DNA of 64,000 bases. It comes from CAWHNT01 sp963830775. GTDB lineage: Bacteria > Pseudomonadota > Alphaproteobacteria > Geminicoccales > Geminicoccaceae. Location of the stretch: positions 248,001-312,000 of the forward strand of contig CAWHNT010000024.1 of assembly GCA_963830775.1 (NCBI GenBank), in the 5' to 3' direction. A program made the translations under genes and the position numbers. The notes under the pieces were generated by a model. That model ran no database searches. It was not told where the DNA came from and was given only the letters and a program-made list of their open reading frames with translations. Below, piece by piece: positions 46,250-54,796 of the stretch (its first letter is position 1; the number at the start of each line of letters is the position of its first letter).

Positions 46250-46603
46250 TCATTCGGGCTTCGCGTCGAGTTCGAGCGTCACGACAAGGCGCAGCGGCGG
46301 CAGGTGATCCTGCACCGTGTGCCAGATCAAGGACGCCGCCACATCCTCATAGTCATGGCGATAGACGCTGCCGGCCCCAGCCATATCCTTCCACGGGATC
46401 GACGGATGCCGCGCCTTCAGCTCGGCTGGCAGGCGGCGCTACGCTTCGGAGATAATCTCCAGGCAGCGGGTGACCGCGTAGACCGTGCGCAGGTCGCCGT
46501 GAAAGCGGTCATAATCGAATCCCGCGACAAGGCTCTGCGCCAGATCGACATGGTATAGAATATCGTTGAGCCAGCGCTGCAATCTCACCAACTCAGAAAG
46601 CAT
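46250..46603 (-). pseudogene. hepT: HepT-like (DUF86) HEPN toxin with internal stop
   Basis: Translation from ATG 46603 gives a full DUF86 protein: L-E-I-I-S-E-A, then R-R-L-P-A-E-L-K-A-R-H-P, W-K-D-M-A-G, Y-R-H-D-Y-E-D-V and L-I-W-H-T-V. It contains one TAG codon where the family has Ser (A-S-R-R-L-P), as if TCG had become TAG. HepT is an RNase toxin silenced by AMP transfer from MntA. The stop removes the C-terminal half with the active-site region, so the toxin is dead unless the stop is an error. The MntA end overlaps its start by 11 bases. Confidence 0.8.
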
Positions 46604-46638
46604 AGATCGCGTCAGCAATAGCCACTGGTCTTACATAA
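46593..46638 (-). pseudogene. mntA: MntA nucleotidyltransferase, C-terminal fragment
   Basis: Y-V-R-P-V-A-I-A-D-A-I-Y-A-F and a stop, the conserved end of MNT-domain antitoxins, directly before hepT. The N-terminal part of the same gene lies at 49223-49436; an IS5-type and an IS110-type element sit between the two pieces. Confidence 0.8.
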
Positions 46639-47507
46639 GAGGCGGTTGTCACAATTCCCTGGCGAGGCGTCCTGCAACCAGGAAGAGACAGGCGGCCTGG
46701 AGCAGCGATTGCACGATGAAGCCGAGGCGGTCGTAGCGCAGGGCGAGCCGCTTGTTCTCCAGCAGCCAGGCGTTGCTGCGCTCGACCGGCCAGCGCCGCT
46801 TGCCCAGGCCCGAGCCGTGCGGCCGGCCGCGCTTGTGCAGGCAAGGCTCGGCCCCGAACGCCCGGCAGGTCTCGCGGTTGCTCTCGGCGTCGTACCCCTT
46901 GTCCGCGAACACAGTCCTAATCCGGGCGACGACGGCAAAGGCGGTCAGGAACAGGCGCTCGAACAGGAGCGTGTCGTTGACGTTGGCGGCCGTGGCCGCG
47001 CAGGCGACCGGCACGCCGTCGCCCGTGGTGGCGATGTGGTACTTGGTGCCGCGCTTGCCGCGGTCGGTCGGGTTCGGCCCGACCAGATCGCCGCCGCGCT
47101 TGGCCCGCACCGAGCAGCTGTCCAGGATCAGGTCCGGATCACCCCGCAGCATCGCGACCAGCAGGGCGTGCACCCGCTGGAGCAGGTTGATCGCGGCCCA
47201 GTCCGCGAGCCGGCGGCGCAGGGTCGAGCCGCTGGCCTGGGCCGAGGTCGCCCGCAGGCTTCGCCAAGGCGTGCCCTCGCGCAGGAACCGGCGCAGGGTG
47301 GCCACCACCCGTACCGTCTCCGCCGGCGGATGCCCCGGCCCGGGCTCGCCTGGCCCCTCGCAGCGCTCGATCACCGTCGCGATCAGGTCCAAGATCCTGT
47401 GATCCATCCTCAACCCCCTCGGATGGCCAAAGGCCAGAGATAGGGATCGGGATGGCGGCCCAGGGGATCAGGCCGCAGCAACCGTGAATTGATGTGGAAA
47501 CCGCCTC
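46639..47507 (-). mobile_element. IS5-family insertion sequence
   Basis: An 869-bp element bounded by imperfect inverted repeats: GAGGCGGTTGTCACAA at 46639 and, on the other strand from 47507, GAGGCGGTTTCCACAT. It carries one transposase gene. It is inserted between the C-terminal MntA fragment and the end of the IS110-type element. A clear target duplication was not found. Confidence 0.8.
46649..47407 (-). CDS. IS5-family DDE transposase
   Basis: A 252-residue transposase. The N-terminal DUF4096-like part has R-R-F-L-R-E-G-T-P-W-R-S-L. The DDE residues are in L-I-L-D-S-C-S-V-R-A-K-R, V-F-A-D-K-G-Y-D and R-W-P-V-E-R-S-N-A-W, with the Y-(2)-R-(3)-E-(6)-K-like end R-L-A-L-R-Y-D-R. The frame is intact, so the element may be active. 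ATG 47407 preferred over TTG 47413. Confidence 0.88.
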   Translation of the reverse strand: MDHRILDLIATVIERCEGPGEPGPGHPPAETVRVVATLRRFLREGTPWRSLRATSAQASGSTLRRRLADWAAINLLQRVHALLVAMLRGDPDLILDSCSVRAKRGGDLVGPNPTDRGKRGTKYHIATTGDGVPVACAATAANVNDTLLFERLFLTAFAVVARIRTVFADKGYDAESNRETCRAFGAEPCLHKRGRPHGSGLGKRRWPVERSNAWLLENKRLALRYDRLGFIVQSLLQAACLFLVAGRLAREL

Positions 47508-47971
47508 ACATGGGAGTTTGGTGGTCAAGCGGCTTTCAGTGAATCATCTTGGCTCCCTCCCGTCGAGACGACCGGGCGCAGCGGCGGTTGCGAGGTCAAG
47601 GGCGTAACCGCGGAGCGGTGCCGCCGGGCACCCTTGTCGTCGTGAGCGCCGCTGCAGAATGCTAGCTCAGGCCCGAGCGGCAGCGCCTGCCATGAAGGCC
47701 TTGCCAGCGACGCTACCTTCCCGGAACGGATCCAAGGCTCGAGCCCGTTGCATCCTGCAGCCGCATCGGCCGCGTCACCTCACATTCGGCCGGGCGTGGA
47801 CAGGCCCGCGCCATGATCCCTCGTGCTCGAGGGCGACGGGCTCGGGTGGCGGGACCATCCTCTAAGGCGGCGTCTTTCAGCCAAGCGGTTTGCAAAACGG
47901 TCGCCGCCCGCCCGGATCCAACGGGCAGATCGTGCGATCCAGCCCGTAGGATGGCGTGGTCGTGGGATCTG
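47508..47971. other. Non-coding flank of the IS110-type element (possible bridge RNA)
   Basis: 464 bases with no supported coding frame, between the transposase stop and the IS5-type repeat. In IS110/IS1111 elements such a flank encodes the bridge RNA that pairs with target and donor DNA. The location fits, but no specific fold was verified by eye. Confidence 0.35.
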
Positions 47972-49140
47972 CTACGCCTTGAGCACTGCCCCTTCCGGCA
48001 AGACACCCTGGCTGGTGTAGCGCCACAAGGCGATCAGGAGCTTTCTGGCGAGAGCCACGATCGCGATCCGCCGGACCCACCCGCGACCTTGCCCGACACG
48101 CTGGCGGAACCAGGCGCTCAAGGCCGAGTTCGGGCTGATAGCGCAGCCACAGCCAAGCGAGCTCGACCATGGCGTGCCGCAGGCGTGGGTTGCCGGACTT
48201 GGCGATGCCCTGTTCTCGGTTGGTCGCGCCGCTCTGCCATGGGCTTGGCGCCAAGCCGGCGTACGCCGCCACCTGTCGCCGGTTGGCGAAGCGGCGGAAC
48301 AAGGCTTCCAGCCACAGCCGCGCGGCGAGCTCGGGACCAATCCCCTTCAGGCCCAGTAAGACGCTCACCGGCTCTACCGGGTCGGGCGACATGGAAGCGA
48401 TCAGCGCATCGCGCTGCTGCTCGACGGCGTCTATCTGAGCGCAGACCAGCTCGATGCGCGCAAGCTCACGGCCGATCTCGGCCTTGAGTTCGGGGCGGTA
48501 AGGGTCGCCCGTCGCCGGTCGCAAGCGTCTCGAGCCGGGCCCGCCGGTCTCGGTGCAGCGGCTCGTAATCGGTGATGCCCTGGCCGAACAGCAGGCCCTT
48601 GATGCGATTGACGTGCTGCACACGCTCCTTGATTAGGGTGCTGCGCTCGCGCGTCAGGCGACGACGATCCTCCTCCTCGGGGTTCGGCGGCCGGACCATC
48701 GCGCACACCCGCGGCTCATTGCGCCGCCAAGCCGCCAAGGTGCGGATCAGCGTCTCGCCGTCGATCCGGTCGGTCTTGGCGCGCCGATGCCGCCGCGAGA
48801 CGGCGATCGAGGCCGGCTCGACGATGTGGCTGTCGATTCCGTTCTTCTCCAACAGGCGATGGATCCAAAAGCCGTCGTGACCGGCTTCTTGGATGACGAG
48901 GATGCCGTCGACAGGCGCGCCAAGCCGCTCCTCGGCTTTCGCCCTCAAGCGGGCCAGAAGCTCCAGTAGCGCAACCCCATTGCCACCGGTGAGGCTGTGC
49001 TTGGACATCTTCTCGCTGCCAGGCGCCAACACGGTGACAAGCCATGTGTGACGACTGAGCTCCAGGGAGACCAGGATCCTGGCAGCATTGGCCTGGGCGG
49101 CGGCTCCGTTCTGGCCAAGGTGATTGATGACGCAAGACAT
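47972..49140 (-). CDS. IS110-family DEDD transposase (frameshifted)
   Basis: N-terminal RuvC-like domain with I-L-V-S-L-E-L-S-R-H, V-I-Q-E-A-G-H-D-G-F and R-R-A-K-T-D-R-I-D-G-E giving the DEDD residues. The C-terminal Tnp_20 domain has L-L-G-L-K-G-I-G-P-E-L-A, Y-A-G-L-A-P-S-P-W-Q-S-G and G-I-A-K-S-G-N-P-R-L-R with the catalytic Ser region. The frame changes near 48510 and 48095 (span 3n+2), so two inserted bases are likely. About 389 codons. Start ATG 49140. Confidence 0.83.
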
Positions 49141-49222
49141 CGGTCGCCTCCATGTCGGCTGGGTAGCGACCGCTGACCATATCGGAACGGCCGTCACCCG
49201 CCCGCATAGGATCTCTAAGGAA

Positions 49223-49436
49223 CTTGAGGCCTTCACGGCTTAAACATCAACCGATCCATCGAACAGGCTGGCGAGATATTCCCTGAAGCTGGAGACAACC
49301 TGTAGAAAGATCTCACCGGGGCACTTGGATCATCTCGATCATGATATCGGATACCGCCGCCCGGGCCTTCGTCGCCCCGCGCCCGCAGCGCTGCCTCGTT
49401 CTCCCGTAGCCGGGCTATGATCTCGTCACGGTTCAT
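49223..49436 (-). pseudogene. mntA: MntA nucleotidyltransferase, N-terminal fragment
   Basis: M-N-R-D-E-I-I-A-R-L-R-E-N-E-A-A-L-R-A-R-G is the standard start of MNT-domain antitoxins. In family members the next residues include the G-S-R-A-R-G active-site strand, but here R-A-R-G is followed at once by D-E-G-P-G. The segment between two R-A-R-G repeats has been lost. Shifted frames still read I-M-I-E, F-R-E-Y-L-A-S-L-F-D-G and S-R-E-G-L-K before IS110 sequence begins. The gene is dead by deletion, frameshifts and insertion. Confidence 0.78.
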
Positions 49437-49848
49437 GGCCTCATCAAGCACAATGGGCCCGCTCCCAGGCGGCACTCTGGCAAGCATTTAACATCGATTT
49501 TTCCACGCACCAGAAATGGGAAAATGCCTTCAACGAGTTAGACTTGCTGTGGAAGTCTTGATCTACGCGACTGAGCAGTCTTCCTTAACGGCCAACAGGG
49601 CTTCTCAAGAGTAGTTTGGCAATTTCGTATCGTGTTTCAAAATTTAACGGCTCAGACATATATTGCCTGACAATGCAGATTGTCTCAGCCTGCATCAGCA
49701 TAGTTAGGCATTCAGCTTAGTTGCTACTAGCACTTCTTGCCTGTTCTTCGTCTGCACGATTTCACGGGAAGCCTTATGAAGTTGTACGTCATCTGCGTCG
49801 AACTGTCGCGGCAGGCAGCACGGTTGCGCTTGTTTCGGCAGGCAGGAA
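49437..49848. other. Lower-GC spacer without recognised gene
   Basis: 412 bases clearly more AT-rich than the chromosome, between the MntA start and the end of the broken lipoprotein gene. Runs such as GATTTTTCC and CAAAATTTAACGG stand out. No frame or RNA was recognised. Confidence 0.5.
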
Positions 49849-50184
49849 CTACACTGGCGTCGACAGGTCGTTCTCCTCTTCTTGCAGAAAGATGGACAGT
49901 AGTCTGTCTGACGACTTCTTTAATGGTGTCCGCAATAGAAAATACTTTCCGCGAAGGCTCGTTGAGACAAACGCCCTTTGGTTAGTGCCTTCACGGAGGG
50001 CAAAAGTGTTGTTGGTGCTGATATTACAAACCATCTCGCGCTCCGCGCCTGATCGTCTGAGACAGCGGCCAACATATTGTATCACTCCCTCGGGAGACCT
50101 AAAGGTGACCGCCATGTCCGTATCAACAACGATTTCACTTCGGCGGTCGAACTCAGAATTGTCAACTAACCAGCGCCGGCATAA
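49849..50184 (-). pseudogene. Broken lipoprotein gene, C-terminal fragment
   Basis: Open frame running from the IS630 border to a stop at 49849: V-V-D-T-D-M-A-V-T-F-R-S-P-E-G-V-I-Q-Y-V-G-R, then G-K-Y-F-L-L-R-T-P and L-L-S-I-F-L-Q, ending D-L-S-T-P-V. This is the pattern of the C-terminal part of an alphaproteobacterial lipoprotein family of unknown function (x-R-S-x-E-G-x-I-x-Y-x-G and a D-L-P-T-T-P-like end). The N-terminal parts of the same gene lie at 54797-55417 and 56578-56915. Base composition is lower in GC than its surroundings. Confidence 0.65.
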
Positions 50185-50186
50185 TA

Positions 50187-51339
50187 CCGACCCTACGAAG
50201 TGGTGACGGACGCGGGCAGCCAGGGAAAGCTGGTGAGCGAGCGCAGCCGGCCGGGCTCGGCGAGCAGCGCGTTCCAGGCGGCGCAGGCGGCGTCGAGCAC
50301 GGCCTCGTAGCCGCCGGCGAGGACGCGGTGGCTGAGCCAGCGGTCGCGCAGGTACTCCCAGACCCGCTCGACCGGATTGAGCTCCGGGCTGTAGGGCGGC
50401 AGGTGGACCAGGGTCAGGTTGGCCGGCACATCAGGTCGTCGCTGACGTGCCAGCCGGCGCCGTCGAGGACGAGCGCGGCGTGGGTTCCGGCCGGGAGCGC
50501 GCGCGACAGCTCGGCCAGGAACAGGTCCATCGCCGCGGTCGAGACCTCCGGCAGGGCCAGGGCGACACCCGCGTCGCGCTCGGGGCAGACGGCCCCGAAC
50601 AGGTGGGCCGAGGCGAAGCCCTGCTGGTGCACGCCGCGCGGCCGCACGCCCTTCTGGTACCAGACATGGGTGACCCGGCCTTTCTGCCCGATCCGGGCCT
50701 CGTCCATGAACCAGAGCTCGACCCGCTCGGCCTCGGGGTGTCGGCCGCGACCGCTCGATCAGGCCGGGCAGGCTTTTTTGAACCGCTCCTGCGCCCCGGG
50801 TCGGCCTCGGGGTGGACCGGCCGGGCCTTCTGCCAGGAGAGGTCGAGGCCCTTGAGCAGCCTGAGCATCCCGGCTCTCGCGGTAGCGGACCCCGAAGCGG
50901 CGCTCGACCACGTCGCACAGGTCGCGGGCACGCCAGGCGACGCAGCCGTCCGTTTCAGGTTCGGGCCGCGCAGGACCAGCGCCTTGAGCGCGGCCTGCTG
51001 GCCCTCGTCCAAGGCGCAGGGGCGGCCGGATCGAGGCCGGTCGCGCAGGCCCTCGACGCCCTCCTCGTTGTAGCGGTGCACCCAGTCGCCGAGCGTCTGC
51101 CCGGTCATCCCGGCGAGCCTGGCCGCTTCCTCGCGGGGCAGGCCGTCGAGCGCGTTGGCCAAGGCAAGCAGGCGGGCGCTGACCCGACCGTCGCGCTCGC
51201 GGCGGGCGAGCCGGCGCAGCTCGGCCGCGTCGCGGTCGGTGCGGATCGGCAAGGGTGCGGGCATGGCGGCATCTCCGAGAAGAATGCCCCCGAAACGCCT
51301 CGGCCGCTCGATTGATCCGTCACCACTTCATCAGGTTGG
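50187..51339 (-). mobile_element. IS630-family element, copy 1
   Basis: A 1153-bp element between two TA dinucleotides (50185-50186 and 51340-51341), the IS630 target duplication. The terminal repeats share GAAGTGGTGACGGA just inside both ends. It is inserted in the lipoprotein gene. It is related to, but clearly different from, the copy at 55420-56575. Confidence 0.85.
50193..51264 (-). pseudogene. IS630 transposase, copy 1 (several frameshifts)
   Basis: N-terminal HTH domain (R-L-A-G-M-T-G-Q-T-L-G-D-W-V-H-R-Y-N-E-E-G) and DDE domain (W-F-M-D-E-A-R-I-G-Q, V-L-D-G-A-G-W-H-V, P-P-Y-S-P-E-L-N-P-V-E-R-V-W) are present but spread over several frames: changes near 50965, 50880, 50745 and 50440, besides the A-rich slip site near 50773. 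Compared with copy 2 it looks more damaged. Confidence 0.8.
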
Positions 51340-51508
51340 TATAAGTGGCTTTCGGAGAGGGAGGCGGAGCGGGCTGCGCCCCGAGGCGTGGTGTAGGAGG
51401 CCGCGCGCGGAGCCTTCGGCGTAGCGCAGCGCGCGGCCGGTGGCCTGAGGCGGCCATCGTCGGTCTTCGGTAAAGGTCCGGGTTGCGAAGCCTGGAACCG
51501 GACCGGAG

Positions 51509-52579
51509 ATGTCGACGATGACCGACGAGAGAATGGCGCTGCTGGAGCTGATCGAGAAGGGTGCCGATGCGGACCTGGTCCGCGAGTTGCTGGCCTATGC
51601 CAGCGAGCGGCTGATGGCGGCCGAGGTCGACCAGCTTACCGGCGCTGCGGCCGGAGCGCGGAGCCCGGAGCGGATCAACCACCGTAATGGCTACCGGGAG
51701 CGCGGCTGGGAGACCCGCGTCGGCCGGATCGAGCTCGCCATCCCGAAGCTGCGCAAGGGCTCGTACTTCCCGGCTTTCCTGGAGCCGCGCCGGACCGCCG
51801 AGAAGGCCCTGACGGCGGTCATCCAAGAGGCTTACGTGCACGGGATCTCGACCCGCTCGGTCGACGACCTGGTCAAGGCCATGGGCGGCACTGGCATCTC
51901 CAAGAGCCAAGTCTCGCGTCTGTGCGAGGACATCGACGAGCGCGTCCAGGCGTTCCTCAGCCGACCGATCGAGGGCCATTGGCCCTACCTGTGGATCGAC
52001 GCCACCTACCTGAAATCGCGGCAGGGCGGTCGGATCGTCAGTGTCGCCGTCATAGTCGCTGTCGGCGTCAACACCGACGGCCGCCGCGAGGTTCTGGGCG
52101 TCGCCACGGGTGCCTCCGAGGCCGAGGTCTTCTGGACCGGGTTCCTCCGCTCGCTGGCCGATCGCGGTCTGCGCGGCGTCAAGCTCGTCATCGCCGACGA
52201 TCACAAGGGCCTGCGGGCGGCCGCCAGGCGCGTCTTCAGCGCCGGCCTCCAGCGCTGCCGCGTGCACTGGGCCCGCAACCTCCTCGGCCACGCAGCCCCC
52301 AAGCAGCGCGCCGCGGTCGCGGCCATGATCCGCACCATCTTCGCGCAGGACACCAAGGCCGAGGCCTTCGCCCAGTGGGACAAGGTCGCCGATGCGCTGC
52401 GCGACAGGCACGACAAGCTCGGTGCCCTGATGGACGCCTCGCGCGAGGACGTCCTCACCTACATGGACTACCCCAAGGAGCACTGGGCCCAGATCGCGTC
52501 GACGAATCCGCTCGAGCGGGTCAACAAGGAGATCAAGCGCCGCGCCGACGTGGTCGGCATCTTCCCGAACGATGAGGCC
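51509..52579 (+). pseudogene. IS256 transposase, N-terminal part
   Basis: 357 codons of a Mutator-type DDE transposase: N-H-R-N-G-Y-R-E-R, W-I-D-A-T-Y-L-K (first Asp), V-I-A-D-D-H-K-G-L (second Asp), C-R-V-H-W-A-R-N and N-P-L-E-R-V-N-K-E-I-K-R with the catalytic Glu. The frame is cut after G-I-F-P-N-D-E-A. The remaining 51 codons lie at 54596-54751 in the frame expected after clean excision, giving a 408-residue protein. A read-through product with a short foreign tail ends at 52687. Confidence 0.88.
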
Positions 52580-52581
52580 GT

Positions 52582-52603
52582 GACCGCTCCCACAATGTTG
52601 CCG
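52582..52603 (+). repeat. Left end (half attachment site) of the recombinase element
   Basis: 22 bases, exact reverse complement of 54574-54595. Joined through GT in a circle, the two would form a fully symmetric 46-bp site. Confidence 0.85.
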
Positions 52604-52735
52604 CCATCACGTTCGAGTGGTCGGTGGCCGTCGCCCGCCGCCGGCTTCGGCCGCGCTACGGACGGGGTTGCGGCGACGTCGCGCTGAACCTCCGCTGGCA
52701 GCCCGATCTGCGGGAGACTGCCAGCGGAGGCGCCG

Positions 52736-52936
52736 ATGCCCCGGCGCGAGGAGAACTGCCCCCGGCTGAGCGTGCACGTGTCCTTCGAGGCCACGCGGCT
52801 CAGCGCCCAGTGCCTGATCGAGGCTTATGCATGTCTGGCACCCAGCAGGCGTCGGATCCTGCACAAAGCCTCGAGTTCCACGCTCCCCACCGAAGAGGCC
52901 CGGATGGAGCCGGGCCGGGAAGGTAAGCATGCGTAG
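52736..52936 (+). CDS. Small protein encoded before the serine recombinase
   Basis: A 66-residue basic protein with L-S-V-H-V-S-F-E-A-T-R-L-S-A-Q-C-L-I-E-A-Y. Its end overlaps the recombinase start by 8 bases, so the two are probably co-translated. A short protein with an R-L-S-A-x-x-L-x-x-A-Y motif next to this class of recombinase is familiar from rhizobial genomes, but its role is unknown. A directionality factor is one possibility. Confidence 0.6.
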   Translation: MPRREENCPRLSVHVSFEATRLSAQCLIEAYACLAPSRRRILHKASSSTLPTEEARMEPGREGKHA

Positions 52937-54572
52937 TCCCCGGGCCGCGCTCTACGCCAGGGTGTCGAGCGAGCAGCAGGCACACAGCCGCACCATCGCC
53001 AGCCAAGTCGCCAGCCTGCGAGAGCGGATCACGGCCGACGGCGCGCGGCTCGAGCCGGAGCACGCCTTCCTCGACGAGGGCTACAGCGGCGCCACCCTGC
53101 TGCGTCCCGCCCTGGAGCGGCTGCGCGACGCCGTGGCGGCCGGCGCCATCGACCGCATCTACGTCCATTCCCCGGATCGCCTGGCCCGGCGCTACGCCTA
53201 CCAGGTGCTCCTGATCGAGGAGGTCCGCCGTGCGGGCGTGGAGATCGTGTTTCTCAACCGCCCGATCGGCGGCAGTGCCGAGGACGACCTGCTGCTGCAG
53301 GTCCAGGGAATGATCGCCGAGTACGAGCGTGCCAAGATCCTCGAGCGCAGCCGACGCGGGCGCCGTCACGCCGCGCGCTCGGGCTCGGTAAGTGCCCTTT
53401 GCGCGGCTCCCTTCGGCTACCGCTATGTCGGCAAAGTCGCCGGCGGCGGCATGGCGCGCTTCGAGGTGATCGACGACGAGGCCCGGATCGTGCGCCAGAT
53501 CTTCGCCTGGGTCGGCCTGGAGCGGGTCAGCCTGCATGAAGTCTGCCGCCGGCTGGCCGAGACCGGCTGCCGCACGCGTACCGGGCTGGCGCGCTGGGAC
53601 CCGACCACCGTCTGCGGCATGCTGAGGAACCCGGCCTACATCGGGCGGGCCGCTTTCGGGCGCTCACGTTTCGTGCCACCTCGGGCCCGCCTGCGCCCGA
53701 TCCGGGGCCGCCCTTGGCCATCTCGGAAGGCCAACACCCGCATCCCGGTAGCTCGAGAGGAGTGGATCGAGGTCCCTGTGCCCGCCCTGGTCGAGCCGGC
53801 GCTGTTCGCGGCAGCGCAGGCCCAGCTGGACGAGAACCGGCGACACCGGCGGGAAGGGCGTCGGCGTCCCGGTTGGCTGCTCCAGGGCCTGGTGGTCTGC
53901 CGCCGCTGCGGCTACGCCTTCTACGGCAAGATGGCCCGTGGCAAGGTCGGCGGCGGCAAGAAGGCCGAGTATGGCTACTACCGCTGCCTCGGAACTGACG
54001 GGCATCGCTTCGGCGGCGTGGCGCCGTGTACCAATCGCTCGGTACGCAGCGACTGCCTCGAGCTGGCGGTCTGGGCCGAGATCCGTGCTCTCCTGGAGGA
54101 TCCGTCCCGCCTTGCTGCTGAATACCAACGTCGTCTCGACGAGCTGCAGCAGGGCACGGGCGACCGGAACCAGGCCGCAACCCTCGACCGCTCGATCGAG
54201 GGCTTGCACCGGGGGATCGGCCGGCTGATCGACAGCTATGCCGAAGGGGTCATCGACCGCGACGAGTTCCAGCCGCGCATCGCCGGCCTGAAGGAGCGGC
54301 TCGCCCGGATGAAGGAGCAAAGACAGGCGCTGGCCGAGGCGGCTGAGGCCGAACGCAGCCTGGCCCTGGTGATCGGCCGGGTGGAGGACTTTGCCGCCAA
54401 GGTCCACTGCAGCCTCGACGAGCTGGACTGGCAGGCCACGCGCAAGATCGTCCGCGTCCTGGTGCGCCGGATCGAGGTCGACGGCGATGCGGTCGAGGTA
54501 GTCTTCCGCGTCCCGCCGTCGCCGGACGACAGCCCAGCAGGTGCTGGGTCAAGCCTCGGCGACCTCGCCTGA
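52929..54572 (+). CDS. Large serine recombinase
   Basis: An intact 547-residue site-specific recombinase. The resolvase domain carries the nucleophile Ser in Y-A-R-V-S-S-E-Q-Q (about residue 12) and the S-P-D-R-L-A-R-R active-site loop. A recombinase domain follows (F-G-Y-R-Y, L-R-N-P-A-Y-I-G-R-A), then a zinc ribbon with C-R-R-C and a later Cys pair (C-L through C-T), then a coiled coil (about 440-500). It should cut and rejoin DNA at the element ends. ATG 52929 is used. The stop lies 1 base before the right end repeat. No frameshift. Confidence 0.92.
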   Translation: MRSPRAALYARVSSEQQAHSRTIASQVASLRERITADGARLEPEHAFLDEGYSGATLLRPALERLRDAVAAGAIDRIYVHSPDRLARRYAYQVLLIEEVRRAGVEIVFLNRPIGGSAEDDLLLQVQGMIAEYERAKILERSRRGRRHAARSGSVSALCAAPFGYRYVGKVAGGGMARFEVIDDEARIVRQIFAWVGLERVSLHEVCRRLAETGCRTRTGLARWDPTTVCGMLRNPAYIGRAAFGRSRFVPPRARLRPIRGRPWPSRKANTRIPVAREEWIEVPVPALVEPALFAAAQAQLDENRRHRREGRRRPGWLLQGLVVCRRCGYAFYGKMARGKVGGGKKAEYGYYRCLGTDGHRFGGVAPCTNRSVRSDCLELAVWAEIRALLEDPSRLAAEYQRRLDELQQGTGDRNQAATLDRSIEGLHRGIGRLIDSYAEGVIDRDEFQPRIAGLKERLARMKEQRQALAEAAEAERSLALVIGRVEDFAAKVHCSLDELDWQATRKIVRVLVRRIEVDGDAVEVVFRVPPSPDDSPAGAGSSLGDLA

Positions 54573-54573
54573 T

Positions 54574-54595
54574 CGGCAACATTGTGGGAGCGGTC
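54574..54595 (-). repeat. Right end (half attachment site) of the recombinase element
   Basis: 22-base inverted partner of 52582-52603, directly after the recombinase stop codon. Confidence 0.85.
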
Positions 54596-54751
54596 GTCAT
54601 CCGCCTCGTCGGTGCCCTGATGCTCGAGCAGTCCGACGAGTGGGCGGTCAGCCGCCGCTACTTCAGCCTGGAAAGCCTCGCCAGGCTCGCCGATACTCAC
54701 TCCCCTCGGCTGCCCGCCGTGGCAGCCGGAGCGAACTCGGACCCGAGCTGA
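54596..54751 (+). pseudogene. IS256 transposase, C-terminal part
   Basis: V-I-R-L-V-G-A-L-M-L-E-Q, D-E-W-A-V-S-R-R-Y and S-L-E-S-L-A-R, then a TGA stop: the conserved end of IS256-family transposases, in the frame that continues 51509-52579 once the recombinase element is removed. Confidence 0.88.
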
Positions 54752-54796
54752 GGACCGGCGCTCCTACACCACCCGCTGGGGCACGGCCGGCGGAGC

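Larger units (their letters stand above)
47508..49222 (-). mobile_element. IS110-family element
   Basis: Region between the IS5-type element and the N-terminal MntA fragment. It contains an IS110-family transposase gene, about 80 bases of non-coding sequence before it (49141-49222) and about 460 bases after it (47508-47971). No terminal inverted repeats are seen, as expected for this family. The long non-coding stretch downstream of the gene is the IS1111-like layout, where the structured guide (bridge-type) RNA would be located. The exact ends are inferred from where MntA sequence stops. Confidence 0.65.
52582..54595 (+). mobile_element. Minimal large-serine-recombinase element with symmetric ends
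   Basis: A 2014-bp insertion inside the IS256 transposase. Its ends are a perfect 22-bp inverted repeat (52582-52603 and 54574-54595; the first 16 bases read GACCGCTCCCACAATG). The dinucleotide GT flanks both ends (52580-52581 and 54596-54597). Deleting the element with one GT rejoins GCC-GTC-ATC and restores the IS256 frame exactly. It carries only a recombinase gene and a small ORF. The ends look like the two half-sites of an attP whose crossover dinucleotide is GT. Confidence 0.85.
51371..54788 (+). mobile_element. IS256-family element interrupted by a serine-recombinase element
   Basis: The ends are imperfect inverted repeats sharing GTGGTGTAGGAG. Outside them the 8-bp direct repeat GGCGGAGC is found on both sides (51363-51370 and 54789-54796), the expected IS256 target duplication. 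Without the inner 2.0-kb element the IS would be about 1.40 kb, normal for the family. It is inserted in the lipoprotein gene. Confidence 0.88.

Noticed and set aside
49721..50206. A plus-strand gene of about 160 codons in the lower-GC spacer.
   Set aside because: The opposite strand carries the recognisable lipoprotein C-terminus; the plus-strand product has no motif.
51509..52687. A complete IS256 transposase with an unusual C-terminus.
   Set aside because: The unusual end is read-through into the serine-recombinase element; the true C-terminus is found at 54596-54751.
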